NCBI GenBank assembly: GCA_011947345.1
Contig: JAAVTG010000666.1
Coordinates: forward strand, 62,001 to 126,000
Source of the DNA: Phytophthora quininea
Taxonomy: Eukaryota; Oomycota; Peronosporomycetes; Peronosporales; Peronosporaceae
Reading direction: 5' to 3'
DNA length: 64,000 bases
This document shows, piece after piece, positions 45,809 through 57,684 of the stretch (position 1 is its first letter; every line of letters begins with the position of its first letter). The notes below the pieces were generated by a model that was given only the letters and a program-made list of their open reading frames with translations, did no database searches and was not told the DNA's origin. The position numbers were made by a program, and so were the translations under genes.

Positions 45809-48800
45809 CTACTTTGTCGGCGAGAACGTTGGTTGGCGTCTGCGTAGTGGTGAGTTTGAGGCCTGCAGCTGCTGCATCCTCCGAGCTTTCGGGTCTGGAG
45901 AAAGTGGCGCTGCGGAATCCTCGTGAGTGTTGTAAGGCGCCACCAAGTGCAGCAGTTCCCGGGCGAGTGTTGCGTTCTCAAGCTGTTTGGGTTCACCACT
46001 TTCACTTGCCGGCACTTTGGAAACCGACGCTACTGCTGATCGAGTCAAAGGAGGCAGCACGACACCTCGTTGGTCTCTACTACGCCAGTCCTCCTCAAGT
46101 CTGTCGCCGTCTGCCAAACCGATGAGCATGTCGAGGCCGAATTGCACGAGCTGCTGACTGTTGCGAGGGTGCTTCATGACCAGCGCCACCAAAGCTGCCA
46201 GCAGAGCTTCGACCACTTCTTCGTTCTGTCGCTGGCGATCGAAGACGCCAACGAGCTGCTGAATTCCTCCCAACGCCCCGACAAGGTCCTGGCTGCGAAC
46301 ATTACTCGCCACTGTGTTTCGGAGCGCCCACAGACACGAAATCAACACTCGACGCTCGATCTCAGCGGCCGCTTGCGGTGAACTATCGGCCGTGGCGGCA
46401 GGAAACAGCGGCGGTGGCTTCACGCAGATCTCGAGCAGTTTTTCCAGCCCGTGCTCGTTGCGAAGTCTCACTTGGGCACTGGGCTTCCTCCAAACTTCGT
46501 CGGCGATTGCGTCGCTGACCATCGAAACAAGCGACGGGTTCGTAGCGTGTGCCAGCAACGCGATCAGCTTCTTCATGTCCACAGACTCGAACGCCTGCGT
46601 CGGAGCGATCTCGTGGTCCTGTTTCAGCTGCCGCAAGTCGGACAGCAATTCCAGAGCTTCTAGTGCTGGATCGCACAGCTCCTTGTCGGTGTGGCCGCTG
46701 AGATTCACAAGCGTGTCGATACCGTGCGGGATCTCGAGCATTTTGGTCTTATTGGTATCGTGCAGACACATATTGATGACCCCAAAGAGACCGTGCTGCT
46801 GCACCGATACGTTCCCCGCTCGACCGCATAGTCGGATGAACACTTCCAACCCACTGGGAGCTGCTGCTGTCTTGCTCGACCTTGTTTTGGGGACGTCGAT
46901 GAAAAGTGGAGAGCCCATACGCAATGCGATGCTGTCGCTGTATGAAAGCGAGCACAATGCTCGGGCCGAGTGCTCCAATGTCGCGCCGTCCGCGTCAATG
47001 GAATTCCGAGCGAGCCGCTCCATCCAACCAGCATGAGCGGCAACGAGCTGCCGATTGGCGTCGTTGTAGAACAAACAGTTGGCGAGGATGCACAGTCCGT
47101 GCTCGCGAATTTGCTGTCGAAGCTGATGATCCTGCTTCTTCCGCTGCGTTTGCACAACAGGATCCTCGCCCCTGTCGTCTTCTTCGTGTGGATCAGCTTT
47201 TGCTGGTTAAGTGAGACCTGCGTCTCACTCCCAGAATCCAAGGTGCAGAGCTGGTAAAGATGGTCGAGATAGCGAGCGACGCGGTATTGGTTGTCGCGGT
47301 TCCACGTCAAATTCGCGAGGGCCCAAGTGGCTTGCGCCACCATCGGCAAGTCATCTGTGCGCTACAAGCAGGAAGAGTGCGTCCAACCCACTGGCAGCCC
47401 GATCGCAGCTCGGATGGCGTCGTGTTGGGCGATACTTCCGAGCACGATCGCTCCGTGGAAGGCGACGTCGCGATTGCAGGATGCACACATCAAGACGAAA
47501 GTGGCGACTCCGGCGTATTTGGACTGCTTTTCGGTTGCTTCGTCGCTGTGGTGCTGTTGATTGTCATGAGTCTTCTTCTTGGAACGCAGCCCCACACCAC
47601 TGGAATCGTCTGGAGGTTGTGTTTGCAAGTCGAGGATGATGTCCGCGACCCGAACCGATCGGTTGTCGCTTTCGTTGTCTTCTCGATCCAGTAGAGTGAT
47701 GACGTTGGCGATCACTTGAGACGCGTACGTTTGGATCAGCTCGCAGACTTCCAGGTCGATGGCGTCGTGAATCCTTGGAGAATCGCAGAGCTTCGTCAGG
47801 ATGGAGATACCGTGCGCCTCTACAATCGCTTGGCACGATAACGAGTGCTCGTGAGAGATGGGAGAGCGTTTGTGTACACGCCAGAGTCAAATCCACGTCT
47901 GCGTCAAGTGCATCGCTCGAGTTCGCCGCTTTGTTGCAGTGCTGGAGCAGAAACGAGATTGCTCCGTGGGCGTAAATTGCCTGCTGGTTGAAAGCATTTC
48001 GAAAGGCCAAGTTGGCAAGCGCTTGGACTGCGTGGCGTACAATTTGAGTGTCTTCCACTTCTTCGGCTCCAATTTTGAACGTTGGTGCTATCAGACCAAT
48101 GAGAAGTTCAATGCTGCCGTTCATTCTGCCGATGACAGAAGAGTTTCTCGAGCTCCGCACAATCAACGCAAGAGAATGCAACGCATTGTGTTGGACCTGT
48201 CGATCCGCCTCGGGGATCGACACAGATCCAGGAGACTCTGAAGGACGTTGGATGAGAGTCCCATGTACTGTTGGTTGGCCACGTTCGTATCAGGGAACGA
48301 TTTGTCGTCAAACTGGTGCCAGGTCGCAGCAAATAGCAACTTCTTCTGCTTGTCTCGTCCTCCTTTGGAGCTCACGTCGTGGTCGCACTCTCCTGACATG
48401 TCATCTACAGGTGCAGTGGGGTCTGCCAGCCAGTTCATTTCGCTGGTCATCTCGTCTGCAACCGCATCGAACGCAGTGCCGGTCGCCTTCAGCTCGTCCA
48501 GCACAACGTTTGACTGCATCTTCACCCACTGGAACCATTTCCGCTTGGCTTTCCATCCAAGTGACCGTGCAGTGACGTTTGCGTTCCAAGACAACTGACC
48601 GAGTGTACGAGCACAAATAGCTCGGATCGATTGTTGGCTCGAATGTCGTGCAAGTGCCGCCAATACTTCGATGCCAGCGTTTTCACGAAGAGCGTCATTG
48701 ATTTCTGGAGTCGCTCCTGCCAGAATCTCAAGACCGTCGGCGAAGAAGGCGAAGAGCAAATTCACATCCGTCAGGATTGTCTGCGCCGTCACTCGATGCC

Positions 48801-51800
48801 GCCAATTTTGCAGTCGTAGACCACGCTGCAGCTCTTTGTGTTGGTGGCGCTGCGTTGCGATCTCCTTCTGCATGTTGAGGAACTCCACGTGCGCTTCCTT
48901 GGCGGAGAGTTTCAACGAGAGGTTCCACATCTCGATGTTGTTGATCTTCTTGACCTGCGACGAGATGCGGAAGCGCATGTCGTTCACCTCAGCTGCTCGA
49001 CGCTTTTCCAGGGACTGGTACGCCTTCAGAAGCTCCTCATTTGCCACTCGTTGCGCCTTCAATTCCCGTTTGGCTGCTGTCAGCCAATGTGTCTGCTTGT
49101 CTACTACATCTTGACTGTCTTGCAGTCGATTTTCAAGCTCTTCCCGGATGACGTCGTACTCTTTGATTAATCGCTCTCGGTCTACTCGGAATTGACGCTT
49201 TTCCTTGTCAAGGACAGCTTTGTGCTCCTCTGTCTCCGCACGAAGAGCTCGAATGACCTGCTGGGTCTGCAGCCGCACGATCTCGCTGGCGTCTTGGTAA
49301 CCTTTCTGTAGTCGACGCATCTTCCCGTTCAAGTCTTCCACCTGCGCTTGCAATGCCACCTTGACTTTGGTGAGCAGTTTGATCTGCCGTTGCAATGCTC
49401 GTTGCTGCTCCTCGTGTTGTGTTTGCAGCAGCATCAACGTCTCGTCATGGCGCGATCGCTGCATGTTGGTCATCCATTCGTCCGACGTCGAGTCTTTGAT
49501 GAGTGCACTGGTGGCAAGCGCTCGCCAACGATCTTCGCGGTCGTAGCACATGAGCAGGAATCGTCGAACCTGCTGCAAATACTGGAGCTTGACATCAAAC
49601 ACGCGAGCATTTTCTTCATAGAGCTCCCGAGGAGTAGGCTCAGGAGACTCTTTCTCGTTCTCTTTGTCTGGGTCACTTTGTGGTTTTCCTTCACGAGCTT
49701 GGCTATCGCTTGGTGTCATCGACTTAAGTTCACCTTTTGCCTCCTTTTGCATCAGCAAGTACAATCGCTCAATGGTCTGACGACAGCTCTGCAGCTCGTT
49801 CGCTAGAGTAAAATTGAGGTCCCAAAGCGACTGCTTCTCGGCCGCCAATTTCGCTTCCTCCTGGAGCTTTGCGTCGGCATAGTCACATGTGCGTAGCTCC
49901 AGTCGGACTAGAAGTTCTTTCGCTTCTTGTTCTTTAGCGTATCGAGTTTGCAACTCCGTTTCTTTCTTGTGTAGTTCGGCAACCATTTTCTTGGATTCAT
50001 TTTCCAACTCGACGCGTTCTAGCGGGTGCAGTGCCTGCTTTGGCAGCGCATACGCATCTTCGAGCTGCTGCTGAAGCTCCTTCAATCGGTCTTGCATCTG
50101 GAACACAGACTCCTCGCGTGCAGCACGTTCCACGATGAAGCGAGCTCGAACCACCTGCGCTTGAGCTTGTTGGTCCCACATCCGCTTGTTGGCATCTTTC
50201 TCCAGGTCTCGCAGTTTCTCGAAGAATGGAGCGTCTCCATCTTCGTACAGCGCCAAATCCACTGCAAGATGTTTATTTGATGCCGCTAGCAGAGTGTGTC
50301 GATCCACTTCCTTTTCTAGTTCTTTAGTCCGAGCTTTTTCGGCTCGTTCCCATTGCCGCCACTCACGCTCCGCATCAGTGAAAGCCTTCAACTCCCGAAG
50401 CTCGTCTTCGTCCTGTTTCATACGTTCATCGACCACATCAGCACTTGGCGCCTTTGAAGAAGCATTTGAAGGTGGGGATTGGTCAGAGGCGACGGTCTCC
50501 GGTATTTCTGCAGTTGTAGGCAGCGAAATCGTGTACTCTGCGTCACTGCCTTCAGTCTTTTCTTCTCGTGGCGACACTTCCTTAGTATCTTCATCATTTC
50601 CGTCGTCTTCGGCTTCGTCACCAACAAGATCAACCGACAAGAATCTCTCGGCAGCGCGTTTTAGCTGCTCTTCGCTTGGTCGTTGAATTTCTGGCGGGGT
50701 TTGGCTTCACCTTTCAGCCAAGCTATCGAGGCCTGCACGTCCACAATTCCTTCCTCGACACTAGTCTGCTGCTCTCGAATTTTATCACAGAGCTCCCGCA
50801 AATCGGCGGCTTTGGAGGCGGCTTCTTCGTGTCGCAAGGAACTCTTCTCGAGCAGATCGAATTCAACTTTCTCGGTCTCCAACACTCGCGACTCGATGTG
50901 TTTCACATGTACATATTCAGGATCCAGGCGGTGGCGGTCTTTAGCGCGAGCTTCACGAGTTAACGGCATGGACAGGTACAACCGATCGACTCGCTGCTCG
51001 GCTGCAAACTCACGCAGCTCCTGCTCGAAAGCTTGGTCGTCTGCAGCGAGGGTCATCCCTTTCTTAGCGACCGAATCGCGACCGAATACTGGTTGCACGC
51101 TGGTTTTCCACTGCTGAGCTGCTGCGCTTTGCGTTGCTTTGCCTCGGCTTTCGCTTTAGCCGCCGCCTTTTCCTCGCGCTCAGCGATTCTTCTTTACGCT
51201 CGATGGCGACCACAGCAGCGTCTTCTTCTTTGAGCTGCTCTTGTTCTCTCTCGAACAGCTCTCGCTGCGCTGTCAGCACCTCCATCGCAAAGGAGCGTTG
51301 CTTGGCCGCGCTTTGCTCGATTTCGACTTTCAATTGCTCGTAGCGCGTCAATTCGTCTTCAAAGCGCTCTCGTGCCGGCATGGGATCCAATAACTCTGCA
51401 TCATCTCCATCATCACCTTCTTCTTCCTTCTCGTTGTTTGATGCATCTTTTCTTTCATCGGCATTCGAGTCTGCAACTTCATCGCCCTCATTGTCGGCTT
51501 GGTTCGTCCCTGGGTTTCGAGCCTCCGGGTAAAAGTTTTCGAGACTGAAATTTTCTTCCCAGTCCATCGCCTCCAAATTCCAACCGCGTGGGACCTGATA
51601 AAGCATGGCGACAGGGGCATCCCACACACTCTCATTCGTATCTGTGTTCACATAGTACGCCATTTGGTCGCTGCCATCGTTCTCGCCCATCAGGCTTTCA
51701 GGCAGCACGATTTTCCAGTGCGAGGCCTCCTCCAACTTCTGCCGCACAACTTCTCGCTCAATTCGTCGAGTTGTCAGTGCTTCGAGTCGTCGGCGCTCCT

Positions 51801-52436
51801 GGTCGTCCCCACATCTTTAACAAACGCCGCAGTAGTTTTCCTCAGCGGCACCAAAAGTGTCGGGGGCGGCACATTATCAGGCCAAAGCTTAGCTAGCCAC
51901 TCCCTTTCTTCCGCACGCTCCTCTTTCTCACGTTCTAAACGTGTTTCCAACAAGTCGATTTTCGCCTGAAGATCCGAACACTCGCGTGTCATTTTCCCAA
52001 TCGTTTGTTGGTGTTTAGCCACCAGCTCATGACGATTTTGAATTGCAAGTCGCACTCGTTGATCGCACTCCGCTACCCGGTCGCTTTGAGCGAGCACTCG
52101 TTCTATAATCGTGTGCTGCACTGCCGAGCAGCTTTCATCGAGTACTCGAGCAATTTCCGCCTCGGTTGGGGTCAGTTCAGGCTCTTCTTCAGTCTCCTCC
52201 TCGTTCTCTTCATCTTCTTGGTCCTCACTTTCACCCTCTCCTTCCTCATCCAGATCTTCTTCCTGTTGATCCTCCTCCTCGTCATTTCCACTACCATTTT
52301 CTTCTTCGTCCTGGTCATCGTCACCGTCGTCGTCAAGCTCCTCTTCGGCGGCTTCTTCGTCCACATCGTCACCGTCTTGAGCCTCTTCATCTCTCTCTAT
52401 CTCGCCTTCTGTGTCGGCGTCATCCACATCACTCAT
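45809..52436 (-). CDS. Giant acidic / WW-like / coiled-coil / armadillo-repeat protein
   Basis: Read as one gene of about 2,200 residues, with frame slips near 51780, 51190, 51120, 50695, 48210, 47850 and 47170. Order: a strongly acidic start (MSDVDDADTEGEIERDEEAQ) with about 80 mostly Asp/Glu residues; a coiled coil; a WW-like piece (WKIVLPESLM, MAYYVNTDTNESVWDAP); about 800 residues of coiled coil (51000-48900); then armadillo-like helical repeats (VLAALARHSSQQSIRAICA; VQALANLAFRNAFNQQ; ATWALANLTWNRDNQYRVA; GIQQLVGVFDRQRQNEEVV). An in-frame TAG at 47362-47364 remains unexplained (an intron or an error). It could be two genes, but the slips lie in homopolymers and domains run on. Product not recognised; a cytoskeletal or flagellar scaffold is plausible. 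Confidence 0.6.
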
Positions 52437-52835
52437 CTACAGATTTTCAAGAGGCGCCAAAATCCTCAATGTCTCTTCGTGTGGAGCCGTCGGAAGATTT
52501 TTTTGACATGCCATCTGCTACTGCTGCATTCACATAAGCTCCTTTGGTTATCAAAAGTACTACAGATTACTTTGATTATCGAAGTTGACGACGAAGCAGG
52601 CCATCATTATTCATTCTCCACCGTGTCCTGCAAAAAACGTTCGTTCTGAGTGACAACGCACATCGCACGCCTTGGGACGATACCGCTCTCCCTCCAAAAT
52701 GGCGTTGCCATCTACCAAGAATAGCGAATGCGAAGACGCTCTTCATGAAGACACGCCTCGTGTCTCCATGTCATTCTCCGAAATCACCCTCCCTAGCAGC
52801 TCGCTTCGGACGCACTTCCACCTCTCCGCCTCAAG
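52437..52835. other. Divergent intergenic region
   Basis: About 400 bp between the giant minus-strand gene and the secreted protein. Apart from the promoter at 52771 nothing is recognised. Confidence 0.5.
52771..52784 (+). promoter_or_regulatory. Inr+FPR-like core promoter of the secreted cysteine protein
   Basis: TCATTCTCCGAAAT fits the Inr half perfectly and the FPR half with two or three mismatches, 65 bp before the ATG at 52836. Confidence 0.55.
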
Positions 52836-53444
52836 ATGAAGTTCTTTCGATCCAACGTGCTCGCGAGTGTGTTGCTGGCGGGATCTGCTTCTGCATCCTT
52901 GTTGACCAACATGACGGCTATCGAGACCTACGACGAGAGCTCGTGCGCTGGAGCTCCGGTCCAAGTGATCTTCAGCCAGGTCGACGGCTTCTGCAGCAAC
53001 GTCTCGTCGGGTGACCAGTGCGCCGTCGAGTCGAAAGAATTGGGTCTGTTTGCCTCTGCGAGCTGCACGAAAGACACGTGGGAGTACGCGAGCACCACGT
53101 TTGGCGACATCCCGTACGTTCTTGTGGAGATTTACGAGCCGCAGACCCACTGCAAGACGCTGGAGTGGGTTGCAGTCTATCGGATCGACAACACGTGCCA
53201 CCCCACTCTCGACATCGGCACGAGTTTCAAAGTGGTTTATAGCGACGACAAGATCCCGACGCTGAAGTTGTTTGCCGACGAGACCTGCAGCAAGTCGCTG
53301 CTGTTTGAGGTTGAAGTGCCCACTGACACGATCGACCGCAGCGAATGCCACAGAGACAACATGAAGTTCTATGTGAGCGGACTCGAGGGCTCCTCGTCGG
53401 ACGACTCCATAGCAAATGACTCGGCATCGACAGACCTTTACTAG
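52836..53444 (+). CDS. Small secreted cysteine-containing protein
   Basis: 202 residues, intact. Signal peptide MKFFRSNVLASVLLAGSASA. The mature part has eight cysteines (for example SSCAGAPVQ, DGFCSNVS, DQCAVES, DNTCHPT, DETCSKS, RSECHRD), an even number that could form four disulfides, and ends in an acidic Ser/Asp-rich tail. No RxLR, LxLFLAK, elicitin or NLP motif is seen. It could be an apoplastic protein or a wall protein; similar Cys-spaced domains occur as the extracellular part of some oomycete receptor-like kinases, but no kinase follows. Function unknown. Confidence 0.75.
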   Translation: MKFFRSNVLASVLLAGSASASLLTNMTAIETYDESSCAGAPVQVIFSQVDGFCSNVSSGDQCAVESKELGLFASASCTKDTWEYASTTFGDIPYVLVEIYEPQTHCKTLEWVAVYRIDNTCHPTLDIGTSFKVVYSDDKIPTLKLFADETCSKSLLFEVEVPTDTIDRSECHRDNMKFYVSGLEGSSSDDSIANDSASTDLY

Positions 53445-53560
53445 TATAAATTTTTTGCTCCTTCCAATGCTTTTCGCCTTCAACGTCGTCGTCACGATGA
53501 CAAGCTTGGAGACTCATTGACGAGGCGTCGCCGACCTTTAGGTGAACCCTTCACTTTTGG

Positions 53561-54513
53561 ATGCCCCTGGGACTTGGCGTCTTGTTCTCCATGGCAGTAT
53601 GGCTATCACTCACTGCTCTGTGGCTCGATAACGTCGCGGCCAAATATCCCGTCGGCCCCAATCGATTGCTTGGTACGTGTCTCGACTCGGCATGGGCAGC
53701 GCAGATGGAGACTCAGCTCGGCATCTCCAGCAAGGACTACGATGCCAGCGGTCCCAATATCCATTCCTGCAGTTGGCATTGCAGTTCCCTCGATACAAAG
53801 TAAGCTCAGCCAACGCAAAGAGAGGAAGTGTGGTTAGTGAATTTGCTACGTGTGTGCAGGTCAATGACCCTCGGACTGCTGCAATCACCGATGCCTCGCT
53901 CGACGGTTGCTTACTGCCGGAGTGAATTTCTACGGCCCCAACCAAGGCGCAGAGGGCACGGCCAGATCGCCAACACGCTCGTCTTGGATACCGGTGGCTG
54001 GGTCTCGGAGGATGTTGCAACAGTGATGCTAGCCACCATCGCTGAAGTAGTGGTGCTTTGACAATATTCTTCTTCTGCTACAAAAGCATTATTTGACTAA
54101 CAAGATGCTGCTGTTGTAGAGCAGCTACGCGGTCTCGCTGGCTGTGGGCGGGCCGACCGTCGCAGCGGATGTCGTCTGTGAGAACGGGCGCGTGCACTCC
54201 AACGCATTTGAAATGGGAAGTTTGGACTGCCAGCACCTTGTCCAGTCTGGAAGTTTACTACAACGGAAGCTACCGCGTTGGGGTGATCGGCCACACGGGC
54301 CAACGGGGATCTACACCACGACGCATGCAGCGAATACTGGTGTCAGCGCGACGCCAGCGTACTACTCAAATATTTGGAGAGACTACAAGTCGAAAGACGC
54401 GTTGATTAGCTCCTTAGGCGTGGAGGCATTCAAGGCCAATCCGACGTACTTCCCGAGCTGCCTGCGACTGGGTCAAGACCAACTACAGCATCAGGAGCCA
54501 GTGGCTCGTCTAA
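53561..54513 (+). CDS. Secreted-type protein of unknown family, frame broken
   Basis: Signal-like start MPLGLGVLFSMAVWLSLTAL, then KYPVGPNRLLGTCLDSAW and CSWHCSSL. A GT-AG intron follows (53801 to about 53860), then VNDPRTAAITDASLDGCLLP, VNFYGPNQGAEG, IANTLVLDTGGWVSEDVATV; a second intron ends near 54120. The last exon has SSYAVSLAVGGPTVAADVVC, VYYNGSYRVGVIGHTGQRG, TPAYYSNIWRDYKSKDALIS and a final CDWVKTNYSIRSQWLV to a stop at 54511. At least four one-base slips are needed between 53930 and 54480. The pieces are collinear and protein-like, but no named family is recognised. It may be a pseudogene or suffer from the same base-run errors as its neighbours. Confidence 0.5.
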
Positions 54514-54600
54514 GTGTCTCGCATCTTACTGGCTGAAAATGTGGCCTGTTCAGAGCCATCCATTGAGTTGGCTTCCTCCCCCCTCCGCCCCGCCCCGCGA

Positions 54601-54614
54601 TCATTATCCATTCT
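54601..54614 (+). promoter_or_regulatory. Inr+FPR-like core promoter of EF-1alpha
   Basis: TCATTATCCATTCT matches the oomycete Inr+FPR pattern with two mismatches, 26 bp before the ATG at 54641. AGGTAACCACTCAG between them could also be read as a splice-like sequence. Confidence 0.5.
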
Positions 54615-54640
54615 GCGGAGAAGAAGGTAACCACTCAGTC

Positions 54641-55971
54641 ATGGGCAAGGAAAAGTTCACATCTCGCTGGTCGTGATCGGCCACGTCGACGCCGGCAAGT
54701 CGACCACCACGGGCCACTTGATCTACAAGTGCGGCGGTATCGACAAGCGTACCATCGAGAAGTTCGAGAAGGAGGCCGCCGAGCTGGGCAAGACCTCGTT
54801 CAAGTACGCCTGGGTGCTGGACAACCTCAAGGCCGAGCGTGAGCGCGGTATCACGATCGACATTGCCCTGTGGAAGTTCGAGTCCCCCAAGTACTTCTTC
54901 ACGGTCATTGACGCCCCTGGCCACCGTGACTTCATCAAGAACATGATCACGGGCACGTCGCAGGCCGACTGCGCCATCCTGGTGGTGGCCTCCGGTGTGG
55001 GCGAGTTCGAGGCTGGTATCTCCAAGGAGGGCCAGACCCGCGAGCACGCTCTGCTGGCCTTCACGCTGGGCGTGAAGCAGATGATCGTGGCCATCAACAA
55101 GATGGACGACTCGTCGGTCATGTACTCGCAGTCCCGCTACGAGGAGATCAAGAACGAGGTCACCACGTACCTGAAGAAGGTGGGCTACAAGCCGGCCAAG
55201 ATCCCGTTCGTGCCCATCTCTGGCTGGGAGGGAGACAACATGATTGAGCGCTCTACCAACATGCCGTGGTACAAGGGCCCGTTCCTGCTCGAGGCCCTCG
55301 ACAACCTCAACGCGCCCAAGCGCCCGGTCGACAAGCCGCTGCGTCTGCCCCTCCAGGATGTGTACAAGATCGGCGGTATCGGCACGGTACCGGTCGGCCG
55401 TGTCGAGACGGGTGTGATCAAGCCCGGCATGGTCGCTACCTTCGGCCCTGTGGGTCTGTCGACGGAAGTCAAGTCCGTTGAGATGCACCACGAGTCTCTG
55501 CCTGAGGCTGTGCCCGGCGACAACGTCGGCTTCAACGTCAAGAACGTGTCGGTCAAGGAGCTGCGTCGTGGCTTCGTCGCTTCGGACTCGAAGAACGACC
55601 CCGCCAAGGGCACGCAGGACTTCACCGCCCAGGTGATTGTGCTGAACCACCCCGGCCAGATCGGCAACGGCTACTCGCCGGTGCTCGACTGCCACACGGC
55701 CCACGTTGCCTGCAAGTTCAAAGAGATCACGGAGAAGATGGACCGTCGTTCGGGCAAGGTGCTCGAGACGGCCCCCAAGTTCGTCAAGACCGGTGACGCC
55801 TGCATGGTCATCCTGGAGCCGTCGAAGCCCATGACCGTCGAGTCGTTCCAGGAGTACCCGCCCCTGGGCCGTTTCGCCGTGCGTGACATGCGCCAGACCG
55901 TGGCCGTCGGTGTCATCAAGTCGGTGACCAAGAAGGACGCCTCGGCCAAGGGCGCCGCCAAGAAGAAATAA
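54641..55971 (+). CDS. Translation elongation factor 1-alpha
   Basis: About 443 residues. The start MGKEK is followed by [20 protein letters not shown] (G1), then [24 protein letters not shown] (G3), INKMDDSS (G4) and the lysine-rich end GAAKKK. It carries aminoacyl-tRNA to the ribosome as a GTPase. One base is missing at 54655-54657: AAGTTCAC where AAGGTTCAC restores the frame between MGKEK and HIS. The rest is unbroken and has the strong G/C third-position bias of a highly expressed gene. Confidence 0.95.
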
Positions 55972-56244
55972 GCGACTTGATCTCTCAGGTGATTGTGTCG
56001 TGCCTTCGATGACTCGCTCGCTGTGAGCTCGTTGCCGCAAATTCATTCTCTTCTCCATGGACGCAGTTTGAATAACCAACAGAAAAATAGAAAGGCTTCC
56101 TTGCTCTTTTTCAACAAAAAACTCACTTTGGCTTCTCTCATTGCTGCATGACCGAGTCGATCGTCTGCAGCGTGTGGTGCCAAACCTGCGTCTTGAGTTT
56201 GTCGGTGTGGTACCTCGTCTTGGGCAGTACTTCACCTCGTTCAC

Positions 56245-57155
56245 CTAGCAGTTCCAGCCCTGGGCAAACTCCGGTTTGGTCAACGTAGCGATCATATACT
56301 CAGCACATCGCTCTGGCGAGTGCGCAGCGATAGCCGCGAAGGCCTTGGACGGCAGTCGGACGTACCACGGGAAGCGGTTGAAGAGTCCCGTGCTGACAAA
56401 GCCTGGGTAAATGTGCATGAAGCTCGCGTTCGGAGCGTGCTCTGCCAAAGCCTGCGCCATCAAATCACTGCAAGAAAACGTTATCAAACGCACCTACTTC
56501 CAAAGCACTTAAAGTCAAGCTACGTACGAGTACAAGGTCGTGGCATCTGCACAGTTCTTGATCGAGTAGTCCTTCTTGAGGTCCAGATCGTCAAGACGAG
56601 GAGCGCCGCCTCGACCTGCGCCCAGCACGTTGAGCACACGAACTCCTGGTCGGTCTAGACTCTCCAACAAGTCATGAACCAGCATGAATCTATCCTCAAA
56701 AGCACCGTCAGTTCTCCTATAGAATTCGCCAATTCTTCTTCATCTTCTACAGACCGTCCGTAGTAGTGCGTGCTCATCTTGACGTCGAGGCCCTCGTTGG
56801 TCTCAGTGCGGCCATTGAGCGACAGAATGCCGGCCGTCACGACGACCCAGTCGAAGTTGGAGTCTCGGTGTCTGATGGTGAACTTGCGCACCTCGTGCAG
56901 CAGAGACACGTCCAGACGCTCGTAGACCACCTCGGCATTGGGGTTCTCTCTCTGGATGGAGGCGATGAGTCCCTTGGGGCAAGTGCGGGAGCAGAGCGTG
57001 AGTTTGTCCACGATCGGAGCCAACTTGAGCGCCACGGCCAGTCCGATGCCCGCCGAAGCGCCCACGACCAAAGCGTGATGTGCGTGCGGCATGTTACCAC
57101 TGGACGAGGAAGAAGAAGGAATGGTATTAGCTGCTGCAGCGGCCAAATTCTTCAC
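56245..57155 (-). CDS. Short-chain dehydrogenase/reductase, atypical
   Basis: Three exons: from 57155 (or the Met at 57092) to 56755, 56689-56528 and 56467-56245; introns are GT-AG and phases agree, giving 240 residues from 57092 or 261 from 57155. The nucleotide-binding motif VVGASAGIGLAVAL (GxxxGxG type) and DWVVVTAGILSLNG (NNAG position) identify the SDR fold. At the active-site position the sequence is ATTLYSDLMAQALAEH, so YxxxK lacks its Lys. HIYPGFVSTGLFNRFPWYVR follows, as in fungal-type SDRs of this subgroup. Substrate unknown. It is convergent with EF-1alpha, 273 bp away. Confidence 0.75.
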
Positions 57156-57684
57156 CGACCGAGGCCGATAGAGCGAGTGCTGCTTTCGATGCGCATCTGA
57201 GACAGCTCAAGAATAAATAGGCCGATCATATTGGCATTTGTATGGAGTACACTTATTCATGGACAGTAGACGAACAAAGGAGATGGGCTCTGCATCAAGT
57301 TGCAGTGGCAACGACATTTTATTTAGCGTTGTGTTGGCCTGGAAATTCTTCGCTACAGTTTTTCGAGCATGCTGTCAAGCCTTGAGCTGGTGCTCGATTC
57401 GTTCTGTGCCACAGCTGAGACCACTGCGTTGACTGCCATTCATAGACTGGCATTAGTGCTAGTCTCGGCACTGCGATCTACGCGGTCCGGCTGACGAAGA
57501 GATCACGACACGCAGGCATGCTTACCAGTGCCTACTAATCGTCCATGCCATCAGTGGATGGCACTGCCACACTGCAGTTGACATCGTGGTGGTCTCCGCC
57601 TGGCGAAAACATCCGAACTATGGATCGCGATCTTTGCCGCGTCGCTTCAGTTGGACCATTCTCCTAAACGGCGAGCTCTCCAGC
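57156..57684. other. Divergent intergenic region before surface protein E
   Basis: About 530 bp with no gene recognised. The frame of E is open upstream to 57586, but that extension has no family match. Confidence 0.45.

Noticed and set aside
54641..55971. EF-1alpha pseudogene
   Set aside because: Only one base is missing, in a GG pair, and codon bias and all motifs are intact; the same error type occurs across the window.
54604..56244. 546-residue minus-strand open frame opposite EF-1alpha
   Set aside because: It is the antisense of a highly biased gene, rich in His/Arg/Leu/Asp, with no domain.
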